DNA of 64,000 nucleotides from Allium sativum (lineage: Eukaryota > Streptophyta > Magnoliopsida > Asparagales > Amaryllidaceae), in the NCBI GenBank assembly GCA_030737875.1, contig CM060922.1, positions 762,053,603 through 762,117,602 on the forward strand. Direction: 5' to 3'. Positions 1 to 11,835 of the stretch are shown here, in pieces. Positions within the stretch are counted from its first letter, which is position 1. Each line of letters opens with the position of its first letter. The notes under the pieces are model-generated. The model had not been told where the DNA came from, did no database searches, and was given only the letters and a program-made list of their open reading frames with translations. The translations under genes and the position numbers were made by a program.

Positions 1-94
1 AAATAGGAGGGTCGCTTAACAAGTATTTTTCAAAAATGACAGATTTGATTGATAATACATACCATTCTTGAGATTCTGAACATGGAATTCCGAG

Positions 95-166
95 GTAGAA
101 AATGAGACAGCGGTGATTGAAGGAATTAATGATATAGTAGATATATGGAGTGCTAGCCTTCTAGTT
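95..166 (+). CDS. Possible internal exon, unidentified host gene
   Basis: A 24-codon open stretch (starts VENETAVIEG, ends WSASLLV) lies between an AG (93-94) and a GT (167-168). Its phase 0 end fits the better supported exon at 398-589 across a 231-nt intron. The polypyrimidine tract and the donor are both weak, so this exon is only a candidate. I do not recognise the protein. Confidence 0.22.
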
Positions 167-397
167 GTACAAAGTAAATGTTGATTTCTAATAATTGAAA
201 TAGTTCAAGTTTTGTATGTAAAATTTCTTTATATTTACACTTATTAGTTATGATTTTTTGCATTATAACCACGTTATTTTTATTTATAATGCATACATTA
301 TCAAATCATAATTGCAGTATTGAATTTTCTAATATTAATTCCTTACAATATGAATATTATTTAGTATCGTTGTCATTTTTTTTTTGGCATTATTTAG

Positions 398-589
398 TAT
401 ATCGCACCGGGCATAATAAGTCTCAGGACCGGCTCTGGCTACAAATCCATGGGAGATATGACTGTATTTTTTGGCACATTAGATGCTTTACTGGCTGTTG
501 AAGAGCTTCCAGAAGAATACAGGGATAAATGCCAGGATATACTGACAAAAATATGGCCTATGCGGATTGTACAATACAAGAGTTATTAA
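398..589 (+). CDS. Likely terminal exon of an unidentified gene or gene fragment
   Basis: The reading frame stays open for 63 codons after a T-rich tract ending in TTTAG, then stops with TAA at 587-589. The peptide starts YIAPGIISLR, includes GDMTVFFGTLDALLAVEELP, and ends RIVQYKSY. Its composition is that of a normal soluble protein (acidic amphipathic helix, Trp, Cys), unlike the low-complexity frames around it. A different frame at 250-501 overlaps it and looks like a shadow. No domain is recognised. It could be the 3' end of a host gene entering from the left, or a fragment carried by the CACTA transposon whose right end is at 2258. No transcript or start is visible in the window. Confidence 0.5.
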   Translation, partial: YIAPGIISLRTGSGYKSMGDMTVFFGTLDALLAVEELPEEYRDKCQDILTKIWPMRIVQYKSY

Positions 590-1975
590 GACAGAAGCAC
601 CCGACTTAATGAGTTAGCCTAGGTTTTTTTTTGGTCAATGGAATTTCTGACGCTTATATGCATTGATCTAAATTGCGAATAGTGGTTTAGAACCATTTTC
701 AGCTAAACAAAAGTAAGTCATATATTCAGTAAGACTGGCTATATGCAAAAGCAGCCTTGCATTTTAAAAGCTATAAATGAACATCGTTTTTTTTTACAAA
801 AGAACGTTCCCGCTTAATAAAGTAATCTCTGAAATGAACTCCTTTACATAATTATATGTGATCTGCTATCCATTTACAAATGAAAATTAAAATCACAAAG
901 AACTGAGTTTGGCTATGCACAATAATCCAATATATAAACTAACATGACTTATTCTCAACAAAAATGATCATAAGCTATAACAGACATGAAAATCAATTAA
1001 AAACATCCAATTAAATATGTAAGTGAAGAATACAACAAATTTATTGAACCTGATATAAAGAATAAATGTGTATCAAATAGCAAGAGGGCATACAAAAAGT
1101 AGGTGGTACTTGAATAGAAATAGATTAAATAAATAGTTAAATGTGTAAACCAAATGAAAAAGGATGCAAAATTCAAAATATAAATCATACATTTAGTTTA
1201 CTAAGGTAAATTAGAAGCCTAAAATGAAATTACAAACCTCGCATGGTGAGCATTCACTAATGAACTACGAAGCAGGCTCGATGCAGGAGTAAAGACCCAA
1301 AAATAGCATCTACCCTCGGCAAACGAATGTAAGTCCAACCATGTACTATTCAGACCATACAAAATTGAAGAAGGCATCGACAGAGTAAGGGATGGGCTAG
1401 AGAGATGACACAAGTTATACGATTCAATGATGGAATTGAAATGAGGGGTAGTGTTATAAGTATCGTAAGTGTGAGTGAACTGAATTGTATGGTGCATGGA
1501 AACAGAAGAGAACCGCGAGAAGATGAGATAAGCATTGTGGATGAACTAATCAAATTTAATTAATTATCAACACCATAAAAATAGGTAAGTATCCTTAAAT
1601 CTAGGGTGGATTTACTAATAGAACGTGTGGATGTACATAAAATTATACAATTTAAATTAATCTATTAAATGAACTTTTCCAATATTTTAAACTTTAGAAA
1701 TTTTATGTCAAACAATAATTGGTTTTATAAACTTTATGATTTATTTCAAATTTATTCAAGATGATTTCAATTTTTTTAATTTTTTCGAAATATAAAATAT
1801 AATTATCAACTATAATTATAAAGTATAAGCCTCAACTATAATTATCAACTGTAATTATTAAATACAATTATTTAAATATAATTATTGAATACTAGATATC
1901 ATTTCGTAAGTATTAAATTTTATTATTAATTATCAAAATAATTATTATAGTAAGATGGTATTTTCATTCCTTGTA
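590..1975. other. AT-rich non-coding stretch, no gene recognised
   Basis: AT-rich sequence with short frames only. A minus frame (1497-1219) and an opposite plus frame (1406-1561) are open over about 50-90 codons, and the minus one ends at a possible GT donor near 1237. Neither resembles a protein I know. From about 1780 to 1930 there are repeats of an AATTAT(C/T)AACT-like motif. Confidence 0.4.
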
Positions 1976-2258
1976 AATCTGTTGGAATTCTGCTGCAAAA
2001 TAGCTTTGATAAATATATGTCGGTATTCTGCCTGGACTTGCAGCGTAAAATAGCGGTAGAAATTTTTTGTCGGTAATCTGACGCAATTTGCAACGGCTTA
2101 GTGAGAGATGACAGAAGACGACGGTAATAAATAAAAGAAAAAAAAGTTGAAAAAACAAATAAATATCCCTTGCAGATCACATGGAAATCCGTCGCAAATT
2201 AGCGACGGAAATTTCCGCTTCTAAATATCTGACGCTAAATCAGTGTTTTCTTGTAGTG
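1976..2258 (+). mobile_element. CACTA (En/Spm) transposon, right end
   Basis: The sequence ends TTTTCTTGTAGTG at 2258, the inverse of the CACTACAAGAAAA terminus typical of plant CACTA elements. Just inside are degenerate subterminal repeats around a GCGACGGAAAT/ATTTCCGTCGC palindrome (about 2180-2212) and weaker copies (GTCGGTAATCTGACGC and similar) back to about 1976. Subterminal motif arrays bind the transposase in this superfamily. I found no matching left CACTA terminus between 1 and 1976, so the element either starts outside the window or is truncated. No transposase is visible. Confidence 0.75.
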
Positions 2259-2473
2259 ACGTCATCCTGAAGACGGGGAGCTTGGAGTAGATATATCCTT
2301 CTGTTCACCACACCACCTATACTATCCTTGGTGGCATAACCGTCAATTGGGCGCGCGTGCTTATGGTCCATCTTTGTGAGCCCTTCGTCGGCACCCTACG
2401 GAACCATTTTCCTTATAGTCATCTTCTCACCCGCGTCTTCCGACACTTCTAGGTAAGACTTTCTGGGGAGACA

Positions 2474-2731
2474 CTAGTGAGGAAGGCGCCGACCGCCATG
2501 AGCCTGGCCACTCTCCGAAAGATATGCATTCAGCTGCCCGATGCTCCTGTCCGTGCATCGCTTGCTCCAACTCAGCGGCCTCAGTAGCCCCAAGAGTCTG
2601 GTCACGAGAGCCCAGAGCTCACTGTCATCCATGCTATGCAGGTCGAGCTCTAAGAGGTTCGCGATGAGCAGCACCGACAGGTGCGTTAGATTGGCTGCAA
2701 CTCTGTCATAATACGCTCTTGGCGTGGACAT
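2474..2731 (-). CDS. GC-rich unidentified ORF (fragment)
   Basis: An 85-codon minus-strand frame begins MSTPRAYYDRVAANLTHL, has a Leu-rich middle (VLLIANLLELDLHSMDDSEL) and ends GGRRLPH. It sits in a GC-rich island (about 2270-2790) quite unlike its AT-rich surroundings, directly outside the CACTA terminus. Predicted mostly helical by eye; no signal peptide or membrane segment. I do not recognise a family. It could be a host gene fragment or an internal part of another transposon. Coding status is supported only by composition and length. Confidence 0.3.
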   Translation of the reverse strand: MSTPRAYYDRVAANLTHLSVLLIANLLELDLHSMDDSELWALVTRLLGLLRPLSWSKRCTDRSIGQLNAYLSESGQAHGGRRLPH

Positions 2732-2789
2732 GGTAATGGATCAGACTCCAGCCGCGGAGGTAGACCAATCTCAAATGGGTAGTCGTAAT

Positions 2790-4098
2790 CATTGTTGTTG
2801 TTATTAGTACATGCCCTGTGCATGTTGTATCTTGTACCACGTGTTTCCCTTTCCAGCATTTTTATTTGTTGTAGTGTTGTGTTTGTAACTGCTAATAATG
2901 AAAATCACACGACTTCGACAAATGAGATTTCTATGTTCAAAAGTGTTTTGTCGTTCACGCATACTTATTAGAATGAAATCTCGTTCATAAACTAGTATTT
3001 GTCTTAGAGCTGGAAAGAATAAAATTTTATGTTGGATAAATTTGGATAAAGGATCAGTTCCACATCATGGGTATATAAATAATAAATAACGCACCTTGTT
3101 GAAAATAAAATTTATTTTGGTCTCTTGTGTGATTTCAGTTGTCGCATTTTCGCGCGACTGACTTCCTTTTTTGCCGACATGTGACTTGAATCGTTTAAGT
3201 TTCCGCAAAATACATTTTTGAAATTTTTGAAAAATGTCATTTGAAAAAAAACTTTTTATCATTTTCATATTTTATAGGAAAGTGAAACAGTTTTGAAAAG
3301 AAATTTTCAAAATAAACATAACAAGTTCTCAAGCGGAAATTTATTTTTATGAAAAATTTCGATTTTTGGTCACATGAATGGTATAGGGAAGATTTTTGGA
3401 TGCTTTGTGTGGGCGTTGTAGCAGTGCAATATGACCAACGATACGATAAAAACATTAACGGTAAAAAGGAAAATGATGTTTTAGCCTTGGAAACGTTGTT
3501 TCCAAACCTTATCAACAGCACTTGCGAGCTATTAATTAACTCGTTTTACATTTTAGAGCTTGTTTTAAGCCTTTTTTACAGTCTACAGATCGAAATTTTT
3601 GAAGTATTTTAGGTAGCTGAGGTGAAAATTCCACTGTAGGGCGCGAGATGGAAAAATTGTAAGCATGAAAAATGTTAAAATACTTCGCTTCGATTTCCTT
3701 TTTCCAGTTTAGGAGAAACTAAATAGGAAACGATTAGATTACGTGATGTTATGAATGGTAGGGTTTGGAAGCAAAATTGGTTGCTTCACATTTTTATTCG
3801 TAATTGTGTGAGGGCAATGAATGAAAAAGAGTTTTTAAAAATTTGCATCCATATAGAACTGCCAGTATATTTAGGATGTTCTGCATTATGTTTTCAAAAG
3901 TAATTCAAAAATTTAATGCAAACATATAGGAGGATCCGATTAGAATCATCTTGCATGCATATTTTATGGTTGAATTGCATTATGTACACCATACACAAAT
4001 ACACATGGTTGCAAAGTGGATGTACACAAATTAGTTGTGTAGAATAAGACTCTAGGCATCAGAATTTTGGGATGTAATTCCTTTTAAGGAGGGAATAA
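2790..4098. other. AT-rich stretch ending in the 3' tail of a Ty3-type element
   Basis: No gene recognised between 2790 and about 4060; an 87-codon plus frame (3349-3612) is open but has no known motif. The last bases (about 4078-4096) read TTCCTTTTAAGGAGGGAATAA directly before a TGTAACAACCC LTR start. A purine tract there is what the polypurine tract of chromovirus-like Ty3/gypsy elements looks like, so this stretch probably includes the decayed 3' end of such an element. Confidence 0.4.
4085..4096 (+). other. Polypurine tract of a Ty3/gypsy element
   Basis: AAGGAGGGAATAA-type purine tract two bases before the TG of the LTR starting at 4099. In LTR retrotransposons this tract primes plus-strand synthesis and marks the 3' LTR edge. 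Confidence 0.5.
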
Positions 4099-4511
4099 TG
4101 TAACAACCCACAATTTTGGCAATATAAATTAATAATTAGAATTTCAAAAATAGGAATTTTTGCAGAAGATGGAATTTGACCATGAAACTTTAACTGATGC
4201 GTTCACCTTGGAATTCTGATTAACTTTCATGTTTGGAGTTTCGCGAACGGAGTCCGTATGAAAAAGTTATGGACGAAATACAAAAATGGACGGAAAATAA
4301 ATAAATCAGAATTTAAAAATATAATATACCTTATATAACTAGGCGACCTAGGCATCTGATGGCCCAAGCGATCGACCACCACGGTCGACCTACTGGGCGT
4401 CAGTTTGCCCAGTGACAACTTGGGTTGGTAAACTTTGGTTTATAAAATATATAAAACGATTTGAAGATATGACTTAAAACTAATCTAACGATTCAAGGCC
4501 GATTCCACCCG

Positions 4512-4519
4512 TATAAATA
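4512..4519 (+). promoter_or_regulatory. LTR TATA box
   Basis: TATAAATA followed by AGGGGTAAGG and a pyrimidine-rich stretch, 414 bp into the LTR. Plausible RNA polymerase II start region of this LTR. Confidence 0.45.
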
Positions 4520-6015
4520 AAGGGGTAAGGCCTCATTCTTTTCCACACAAATCTATAGTGGCAGCGGAGCTCTGCCATTTTCCTCCTTCTCCAAACCTAA
4601 TTTCTTAATCTAAAATATATTCTTATATAACAAATCAAATCCAGTTCGTATGAATTTGAGAGAATTAGCAAATCTAGTGGAAAAGAATGCAAATTGATGC
4701 TCCGAATCAGATTCTCCCATCTCTTCTTATTTTCTTACATCTCCACAGATCTGGAATTTCCCTATTCTAGATAAATTGTAGATTTATAAGAATTTGGGGG
4801 TTGTAGGCCTAAAGGGTTCAAACTTTGGATTTGGATGCTATAAGGTGAGCGGGAAATTTACGAATACAGTTATAATAACTTATCTATTTCATTTGAATTA
4901 GATCTAAATTTTTATGCCTATTTTCTATCAAATCTGTTCATTTAATTATTGTAATTTGATTGACACCCATCAGATCTGACTATAAACATTGTTAAAACTT
5001 GAATATTGTGAATTGTTGTTTAGCATATGTATTAATTATAGGATTCCTAAACTTGTTTACACATGTTCCTACAGTTATGGTGTAAAATATGTTGCAGTTA
5101 TTGTAAAGCACTGTAGATCTGAAAATCAATCCCATTAAACACCATTTAGATGTAGTTACATTCCAGATCTTTAGTTCAGTGTTGAATAATAAATTATATG
5201 AATTGGGTTAAAAGGTTATATTGGTTGATTATGAGATTATAATTATAAAAGAATTATACCTATTTGTATTCAATGTTGTTGGGTTTTGGCTTAATTGTTG
5301 TAAATGTGCCATTTCCCTCTTTTTGAGCAAAAATATGTCATTTTGAATTCACAGGAGATATGACCAAAAAAAATATTTAAAAAGGAAAAGTGGTGCAAAC
5401 GTACGTATAAATATAAAAATAAATATTTGTGCATAGTTTGCATTGACTATTCCAAAAATATACATATACATAGGTACTTCTTGTGAATTTGAGATATGTC
5501 TATTTTACTAATCATGCATAGTTTACAATAATTACGGCTAAACGATCTTTTTATAAAATTTGAAACCTTTTGGCAAGATTGAATGAAACAAGGAATGTTT
5601 GGTTATTGATTTAACTAAATCATTAAATTTAAAATAATAACAACAAGAATAATAATAATAATAATAATAACTACTACGTTGACTACATGAAAACATAAAA
5701 CATAAATATATACATATTATTCGTCCAAATCAGAGTAAAACGGTGAAATAAACATTTCGTTGAATGTTTGAATAAGGTTCAATTATGGAATTATATGTAA
5801 ATGTAATCCATATTGAATTAATATATTTGTGTTACCATTTACAGCAATCAATATAATTAATTGCTATAAATAGGACCGCAAAACAATAAATAACCACTGT
5901 AACCAATATTGATTGAGGAAAAATAAATGTGATAGGAAAATGGTTACAATTCCTAAAATCAATTAGGTTAAATGTTGTAAACCCCAATCAGGATATTTGA
6001 ATTCTAACCGCATTT

Positions 6016-6232
6016 AGACATGAGGTTAAGCTCAACTTGTGGTAGAAGCGTGCCCGTAACCGACCGGCAAATCCAGCATCCACAGATAGTCAGCTTAATG
6101 TGAGGAGTCTAATGCTTAAATATAAATGTTCTAAGATACGAGGTTAAGTTCAACTTATGGTAGAAGTCTGCCCGAAACCAACCGACAAATCCAGAATCCA
6201 GAAGTGGTCAACTTAATGTGAGTGGTCTGGTT
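6016..6232 (+). repeat. 118-bp tandem duplication inside the LTR
   Basis: Two diverged copies start AGACATGAGGTTAAG (6016) and AGATACGAGGTTAAG (6134). Both continue CAACTT.TGGTAGAAG, GCCCG.AACC.ACCG and end with CTTAATGTGAG followed by GTCT. Confidence 0.75.
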
Positions 6233-7579
6233 CATATATATATATATACATAAATAAAATAAACAAGTAAATAAATAAATATGGATAGTAATGGCCTGTT
6301 GGGGTACAACAAATAGATATTTCAAAACTGATAAAATAAGGATATCCAGAGTTAAGAGTTGCCTTGGGAAAATATGACCATTACGGTCATAAATGACAAT
6401 AAACTTATGGATAAAAAAAGGGGGCTAATGGGTATCGATTGTTTTTAATACTAGATCCAATTAGGGAAGGTGATTAAATATATCCTAGGACAAGGAGACA
6501 TAACTTTTCTATTTATACTAGTTAACATAGAATTAATAATTTAAAATTTTAGAATTGGACTTACTTGGTTAATAATGTAAATATTATTAACCATATTAAC
6601 CTGTGACGATAACGGATCTTGTACGTGTAGCATTTCCATGTAGAGGGACTAAATGGGAATGACTTAATAACATAGCCCACTTTATCCCAAATAGGGAAAA
6701 GTATTAAAGGCTAACGGGGTACGAACCAATAACCTTCGCGTATAGTCCGCTTCCTGAGTCTTAAGCGGCTATGGTTGAGGAGTCCACCTATGAATAGTTC
6801 TTTCAGTTTAGGGGTCTTAAATGGCAGGTGTGTGTTGGCCTACCCAAAACTAGAAACTAAAACGCCAGATATGGCTACCTATCATACGGGAACTAATTAG
6901 CGACTAAGGGGAATATCTAATAAGGTCAGCTAAAACTTATAACGAGCGATTAAATACCATCTCTCACCTTATGCAGGCAAAGGTATATGCGTGAACAACA
7001 GAAGCCTTAACTAGTTGCCCTCGAGTTTAAGTTAATGTTAAATAGGTCTTCGAGGAATAATAAGAGTAGATGAAGGTATGTATACAGAAACCCCAACTAG
7101 AGGTCTGACCTCGAATAAATAACCAGCCATGCTCTCGTATAAAGGCTTCACAAATATATGTGTAAATGTCCTATCTCGGTATTATACTTCGGGAATACTA
7201 CTTTGGGAAGAGTAGTACAGTCATGCGTAACCATTTACATGGTTGGGCTAGAGTCACTAACCTTGTTAGGCATACATCTTGGGTTGAACCAAAAGGGATA
7301 CATCTGTGTATTATAATATGTGTTATACATTTCCTATTCACCAGAATCTTGTTGTTTGGACTCCCTCCTCATTACAACCTCCCAGATTTCTAGAGATGGT
7401 CAGGTTCTCATAGGTGTTTTAGTTTGTCTTTTGTTCTCGTTCTCTCTCATGCTCGTTATTGGCAAAGTGACTTACTTTGAAAAAGATAGTTACTTGAGTT
7501 AATACTAGTTTATCCTATTTTGTTTCCGCCGTGAGTTATCTTATCGTACTCTGATTATGATTATCCTCATTTATTGCAG

Positions 7580-8020
7580 TTACCAGATTTACACGCTCTA
7601 TGCTTGGATGTGTTTGGATTTCGATTTTTGTCGAAATTTGGGAGCAGAAAAGCGTGGGATCTTACATTGGATAATGTCAAGATGGGTCTTCTTAGCGTGG
7701 AATTAAAAGATCAAATGAAGGAGTTGAGTGTTCGAAGTAGTAGTACTAGTAATGGTCAAGGTTTATTTGTGGAGAAGGAGAGATATGTGACGAAGGAGAA
7801 TTGGAGGCATTCCAAATCTAGGAGTCCCATCTACAGAGGAAAGTTGAAGGAAAGAAAAGGCAAGTGCTATATTTTTAAGAAGAAAAGTCATTGAAGGAAT
7901 GAGTGTCTGGATAAGGAGAAGGCAAAGAATGAAGCAGTATGTTCATCGATTGCGGTGGAGAGAGGCGTGGGTGAGGGAGAAGTAGATGTTTTGACAGCGA
8001 TAATTCAGATGTTCTGCATA
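7580..8020 (+). pseudogene. Ty1/copia Gag, C-terminal part, decayed
   Basis: The frame reads LTLDNVKMGLLSVELKDQ, then SSSTSNGQGLFVEKERYVTK and a basic Ser/Arg stretch, matching the Gag C terminus of Tork/Tnt1-like copia elements. The zinc knuckle is decayed: KGKCYIFKKKSH is followed by a TGA where the rest of the CCHC should be (next residues RNECLDKEK). The Gag N-terminal two thirds are missing, cut off near 7580 by the LTR to the left. Gag would coat the RNA in virus-like particles; this copy cannot. Confidence 0.75.
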
Positions 8021-8370
8021 GCGAATAGGTGCTCGATTCATGGGCATCCTGTCATATGATGGAAGATAGGAATTATTTTTCTTATGTCGACAAGAAAATA
8101 AATGCAATTGTTATGAGAAATTGTATTATTACTAAGTCTAAAGGCATTAGTTCCGTGCAAATTAGGATGTTGACGGAGTGGTTCGTACTCTCCCTAATTT
8201 GCGTTATGTTCCAGGACTTAGGAAGTCTCTTATCTTTTTCGGGAAAATGAATTCTTCGGTATGTAAGGTCTTACTTAAGAGTGACAGCTTGCACATTTCA
8301 AAGGACATGATTGCACTAATGAATGGTGCTAGGGCTAATGGTGTTTATTTGTTCAATATGTCATAATTGA
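8021..8370 (+). pseudogene. Ty1/copia protease, decayed
   Basis: A frame change follows Gag. LDSWASCHMMEDRNYFSY replaces the usual aspartic protease motif D-S-G/A with D-S-W-A-S. The downstream region (VRTLPNLRYVPGLRKSL, then ISKDMIALMNGARANGVYLF) is the linker between protease and integrase of Tork/Tnt1-like elements. Another frame change lies near 8180. In the intact family this enzyme cuts the polyprotein; the active-site change and frame breaks show it is dead here. Confidence 0.75.
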
Positions 8371-8399
8371 AGATGAAACTTATGTTGGTGTTGATAGTT

Positions 8400-9310
8400 C
8401 TTATGGCTTGGATGCGACTAGGTTACGACATTTGAGATCCGGTCATGTCTAAAAGAAAATTTTGGTCATTCTTCGGAAAAGGGAGATGATTGATGGATAA
8501 TGTTTAAACAAGTTGGAGTTTTACAAGGAATGTGTCATGGAGAAGCAAGTTAGAGTAGCATTCGTAAAAAAAACATTATTCGAGAGGGATTCTTGAGTAT
8601 GTGCACACGAATGTTTATGGGCCAACACTAGTAGCTTCTTTGGATGGAGAAAGATATTATATTTCCTTCATAGACGATTTTTCTTGAAAAGTTTGGGTGT
8701 ATGTAATGAAAACCAAGTCTGAGGCATTTGCAAGGTTCAAAGTATGGAAGGCTCTTGTTGAGAATGAGAGTGATAAGTCTTTAAAGGTTATTAGGTCTGA
8801 CAATGACGGGGAGTACGTTTCCAGAGAGTTTTTGGATTATTGCAAGCATCATGGTATTCAGAGGCATGGTATTTGTTGGCATTTTACTACACTCATAGAT
8901 CTGCAGTCAAATGGATTGCGGAGAAGATGAACTGTACTCTACTAGAGATCGCTCTATGTTTGAGACTGACATTGGGTTTTTCTAAGGGATTTTGGGCCAG
9001 AGCTTGGTCAATAGCTGTGTATATTATGAACTGAGTTTTGTGCTCGGCTATTGATAACAACATTCCAAAGGAAGCGTAGAAGGGAAGGAGTATTGACTTA
9101 AGTTTTCTTCATGTGTTTGGATGCCTAGTTTATATGCATGATCCAGGGAATGATAAGCTTACGCCTATAGCTTTCAAGGTGATTTAGCTTGGTTATACAA
9201 ATGGAGTTAAAGGCTATCGGATTTGAAATTCAAAAATGAAGAAGGAATTAAATTCTCGTCATGTTACTTTTGATGAGTCATCTATTTCAAGGAGAATGAG
9301 GGCTCGTCGG
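8400..9310 (+). pseudogene. Ty1/copia integrase, decayed
   Basis: Fragments in several frames follow the copia integrase order: LRHLRSGHV (zinc-binding region), LEYVHTNVYGPT (first catalytic Asp region, Asp replaced), ISFIDDFS then a stop and KVWVYVMKTKSEAFARFK, SDNDGEYVSREF (second Asp), a decayed QNG.AERMN region near 8900, then LGYTNGVKGYR near 9195. There are numerous stops. Integrase would insert the DNA copy in the nucleus; this one cannot. Confidence 0.8.
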
Positions 9311-9559
9311 ATGTTCTAGATTGGTTCATGATGAATCAAAGGAGAAGGAAGTTATTCCCAAATTTTGTCTAAGGGGTAGAGAGAGTAGAGTACTTAGAGA
9401 TTCTTGTGAGGAAAATGCAGTTGATGTTACATCACATATTCCATATGGTTCCTCTAGTAGTGCGGGTGATGTGCATGATTCTAGAGAGGATTCGACTCAA
9501 GGTGGAGCCGAAAGGAGTCCGGAGGATCGTATTGTTACTCTAGATGGTTATCATGCATA

Positions 9560-10560
9560 AGACCACCTGAAATATATGAAGATTGGAATTACCTTAGTTT
9601 TTGTGATAAGTTGGAATTTGATCTTCATGTAGTCCAAGATGAGACTACGGACCTTGATGACGTTATGAAATCGAGTGATAGCTCGAAGTGGCTTTCTGTT
9701 ATTGAGAAAGAGATGTCATCATTAAGGAATAACCAGAATTGGGAGTTGATTTCACAGCATAAGGAAAACATGCTATTAGGTGCAAATGAATATACAAGGT
9801 GAAGGACGATGGAAGATACAAAGTTAGGCTAGTGGCTAAGGAGTTTGCACAAAGGAAAGGAAAGGAGTACGAGAATATATTCGCACCGGTTGTGAGACAT
9901 ACTTCTACCTGGATATTACTTTCCATAACTATTATTCACAATTTGGAGTTAGAGCAACTTGATGTGAAAACAACCTTCTTGCATGGTGATCTGTATGAAG
10001 AAATTTACATGGAGCAACCAAAAATGGTAAGTAAAAATTAGTTTTGAAGAAATCACTATATAAATTGAAGAAATCACCTAGGAAATGGTACAAGAGGTTT
10101 GATCATTTTATGATTGAAAGTGGTTTTGGTAGAAGCACTGAGGATGCTTTATTTCGATAAGTTGGAAAATGATTGTTAGGTGTACTTACTCTTGTATGTG
10201 GACGACATGCTCATTGCTTCTAAGGACAAGAAAGAAATCAACAAGTTAAAATTAAGTTTAAAAGTGGAATTCGAGATGAATGGTCTTGGAGAAGCAAATA
10301 TTTTTGGCATGGAAATTGTTAGGGATCAAAAGCATTTTTAGTTGAAATTGACTCAAAAGGATTATATTGGAAAAGTACTTTGCCAGTTTAGCATGGAGAA
10401 TGAAAAGGCGTTAGATAAACCTTTACCTTTGCATGTAACGCTTTTGAATAAGGATCACCTGCTGAGGAGAAAGGCAAGGCTTGTATGGAAAAGGTTTCAT
10501 ATGCTAGTGCGGTTAGTAGTCCGATGTAAGTCACGTTGTGTACAAGTCCTGATATTGTGA
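9560..10560 (+). pseudogene. Ty1/copia reverse transcriptase, decayed
   Basis: Recognised by SSDSSKWLSVIEKEMSSL and NQNWEL (9670-9750), then KVRLVAKEFAQRKGKEY and LDVKTTFLHGDLYEEIYMEQ (9820-10020), and the catalytic box YVDDMLIASK (about 10196-10225). The gap between the two fingers/palm blocks (near 10040-10190) has several stops. The order and motifs match Tork/Tnt1-like copia reverse transcriptase, but at least five stops or frame changes make it non-functional. Confidence 0.85.
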
Positions 10561-10599
10561 ATTCCGTTAGGATGGTTAATTAGTATATGGCTAATATGG

Positions 10600-11160
10600 G
10601 GAAATCCCATTGGAAAGTAGTAAAGCCTATTTTAAGATACCCAAAAGGTATAACATCTCATGGTCTTGTTTTTGCTGGTAATGAAGAGATGACTTGCAAG
10701 TTGGTTGGTTGGTTATTGTGATTCAGACTACGTCAGTGATTAGGATCAGAGAGAGTCGACTTCTAGATATGTCTTCACTTCTGGTGATACAACCATAAGT
10801 TAGCAATCGAGATTACAAATCGTAGTTGCTTTATCCACTACGGAGGCGGAGTTGATAGCCGCAGTAGAGGCGACAATGGAAGCACTCTATTTGAAGCGAT
10901 TGTTGTGTGACATGAGTTTTGAACACGGTAGTGTTGATGTTCGATGTGATATCTAAAGTGCTATTTATTTAGCGGAGTATTTGGTTTTTAGCTTACAGAC
11001 TAAGCATATTGAATGGGAGAGTCATTTCTCGAAGCCATGGATGAAGAGAAGCAAGTATGTCTTCAAGAAGTGCACAAAAAGGATATTGCAGTAGATATGT
11101 TTACTAAAGCATTGCCGGTTAGGAAGTTCGAGCATTGATTCAACTAGAGAAGTGTTTGCT
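10600..11160 (+). pseudogene. Ty1/copia RNase H and polyprotein end, decayed
   Basis: GYCDSDYVSD at about 10715 is the RNase H catalytic Asp region. IVVALSTTEAELIAAVEATM follows (about 10820), with the conserved STTEAE box, then TKHIEWESHFSK and VDMFTKALP near 11000-11115 and LLPRGSIGERG near 11160. This is the canonical end of a copia polyprotein. Stops at several sites (for example near 10742 and 10955) interrupt it. Confidence 0.85.
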
Positions 11161-11189
11161 TCCACGAGGTAGCATCGGCGAGAGAGGTG

Positions 11190-11835
11190 TTAGTTTTGGA
11201 TTAGGAAGAGTATTGATTTGAGATTGTGATTCTACTTTATCTTTGGTGAGGCGGTTTCAGAGTTGGGTGCTTTAAATACTTCATTAGCTGAATTTGTGCC
11301 TGAACTTGTTGATGGAGTGAAATGAGTGGTGGATTTGCCGTAACACATTGGAAATGCATCCGAGCTTGGTTGAAAGTAGAAGTGGTGATAGTCAGAGCTA
11401 TCAATTGATTAGAGATGGTATGTACAATCGGTGTTGGAATTGGCAATGGATATAGTGTCGAGGTGGAATTAGGCGACACTACATGGGTGAACGCAGCTTT
11501 GGAGAAGAGAAGGCAGTTCGTAAATCGAAGCTCGGAGATCGAAGAAATGGCGATTTAGGGGCAAGAATTGCCTAAGCAGCAGCCCAGATGTCTAGGGGTT
11601 TGGCCGAACATATGATCAGGGGGTGTTTTAGAAAGAAGAACCAGATGACTGGCCACCCCAGAGTAGACGCCTATTGCCAGATCAAACTTTTTGGCCATTG
11701 GAATTGAATATTATAGTGGATATGGCTAAATGTCTAACGACCAGGTCAGATGTCTGAGCCAGCTTTTGAGTTTAAGGTGAATTATGGAGTATTCAGGGGC
11801 ATTTGGGTCATTTGCTTGGATTTCTAATATCTTAT
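11190..11835 (+). mobile_element. Probable 3' LTR fragment of the decayed copia element
   Basis: The sequence after the copia polyprotein changes near GTGTTAGTTTTGG (11187), where a 3' LTR would start. No 5' LTR survives to compare. It holds several degenerate CAGATGTCTG-like palindromes (about 11586, 11643, 11747) and ends abruptly at the TGTTGATG terminus of the next element at 11836. No coding sequence seen. Confidence 0.35.

Larger units (their letters stand above)
4099..7570 (+). mobile_element. Long LTR (about 3.5 kb) of a Ty3/gypsy-type element
   Basis: Starts TGTAACAACCC just after a polypurine tract, so this is probably a 3' LTR. A TATA box (TATAAATA, 4512-4519) is followed by a T/C-rich leader and by GT-rich AT sequence without long frames, as in long plant Ty3 LTRs. 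It contains an (ATA)n microsatellite (5650-5670), a 118-bp direct duplication (6016-6232) and a (TA)n tract (6233-6247). The right edge is not defined: I see no CA terminus with matching flanks before decayed copia coding starts near 7580. Confidence 0.5.

Noticed and set aside
250..501. An 83-codon plus frame starting at 250
   Set aside because: It overlaps the exon at 398-589 in another phase; its first half translates an AT-rich intron-like stretch.
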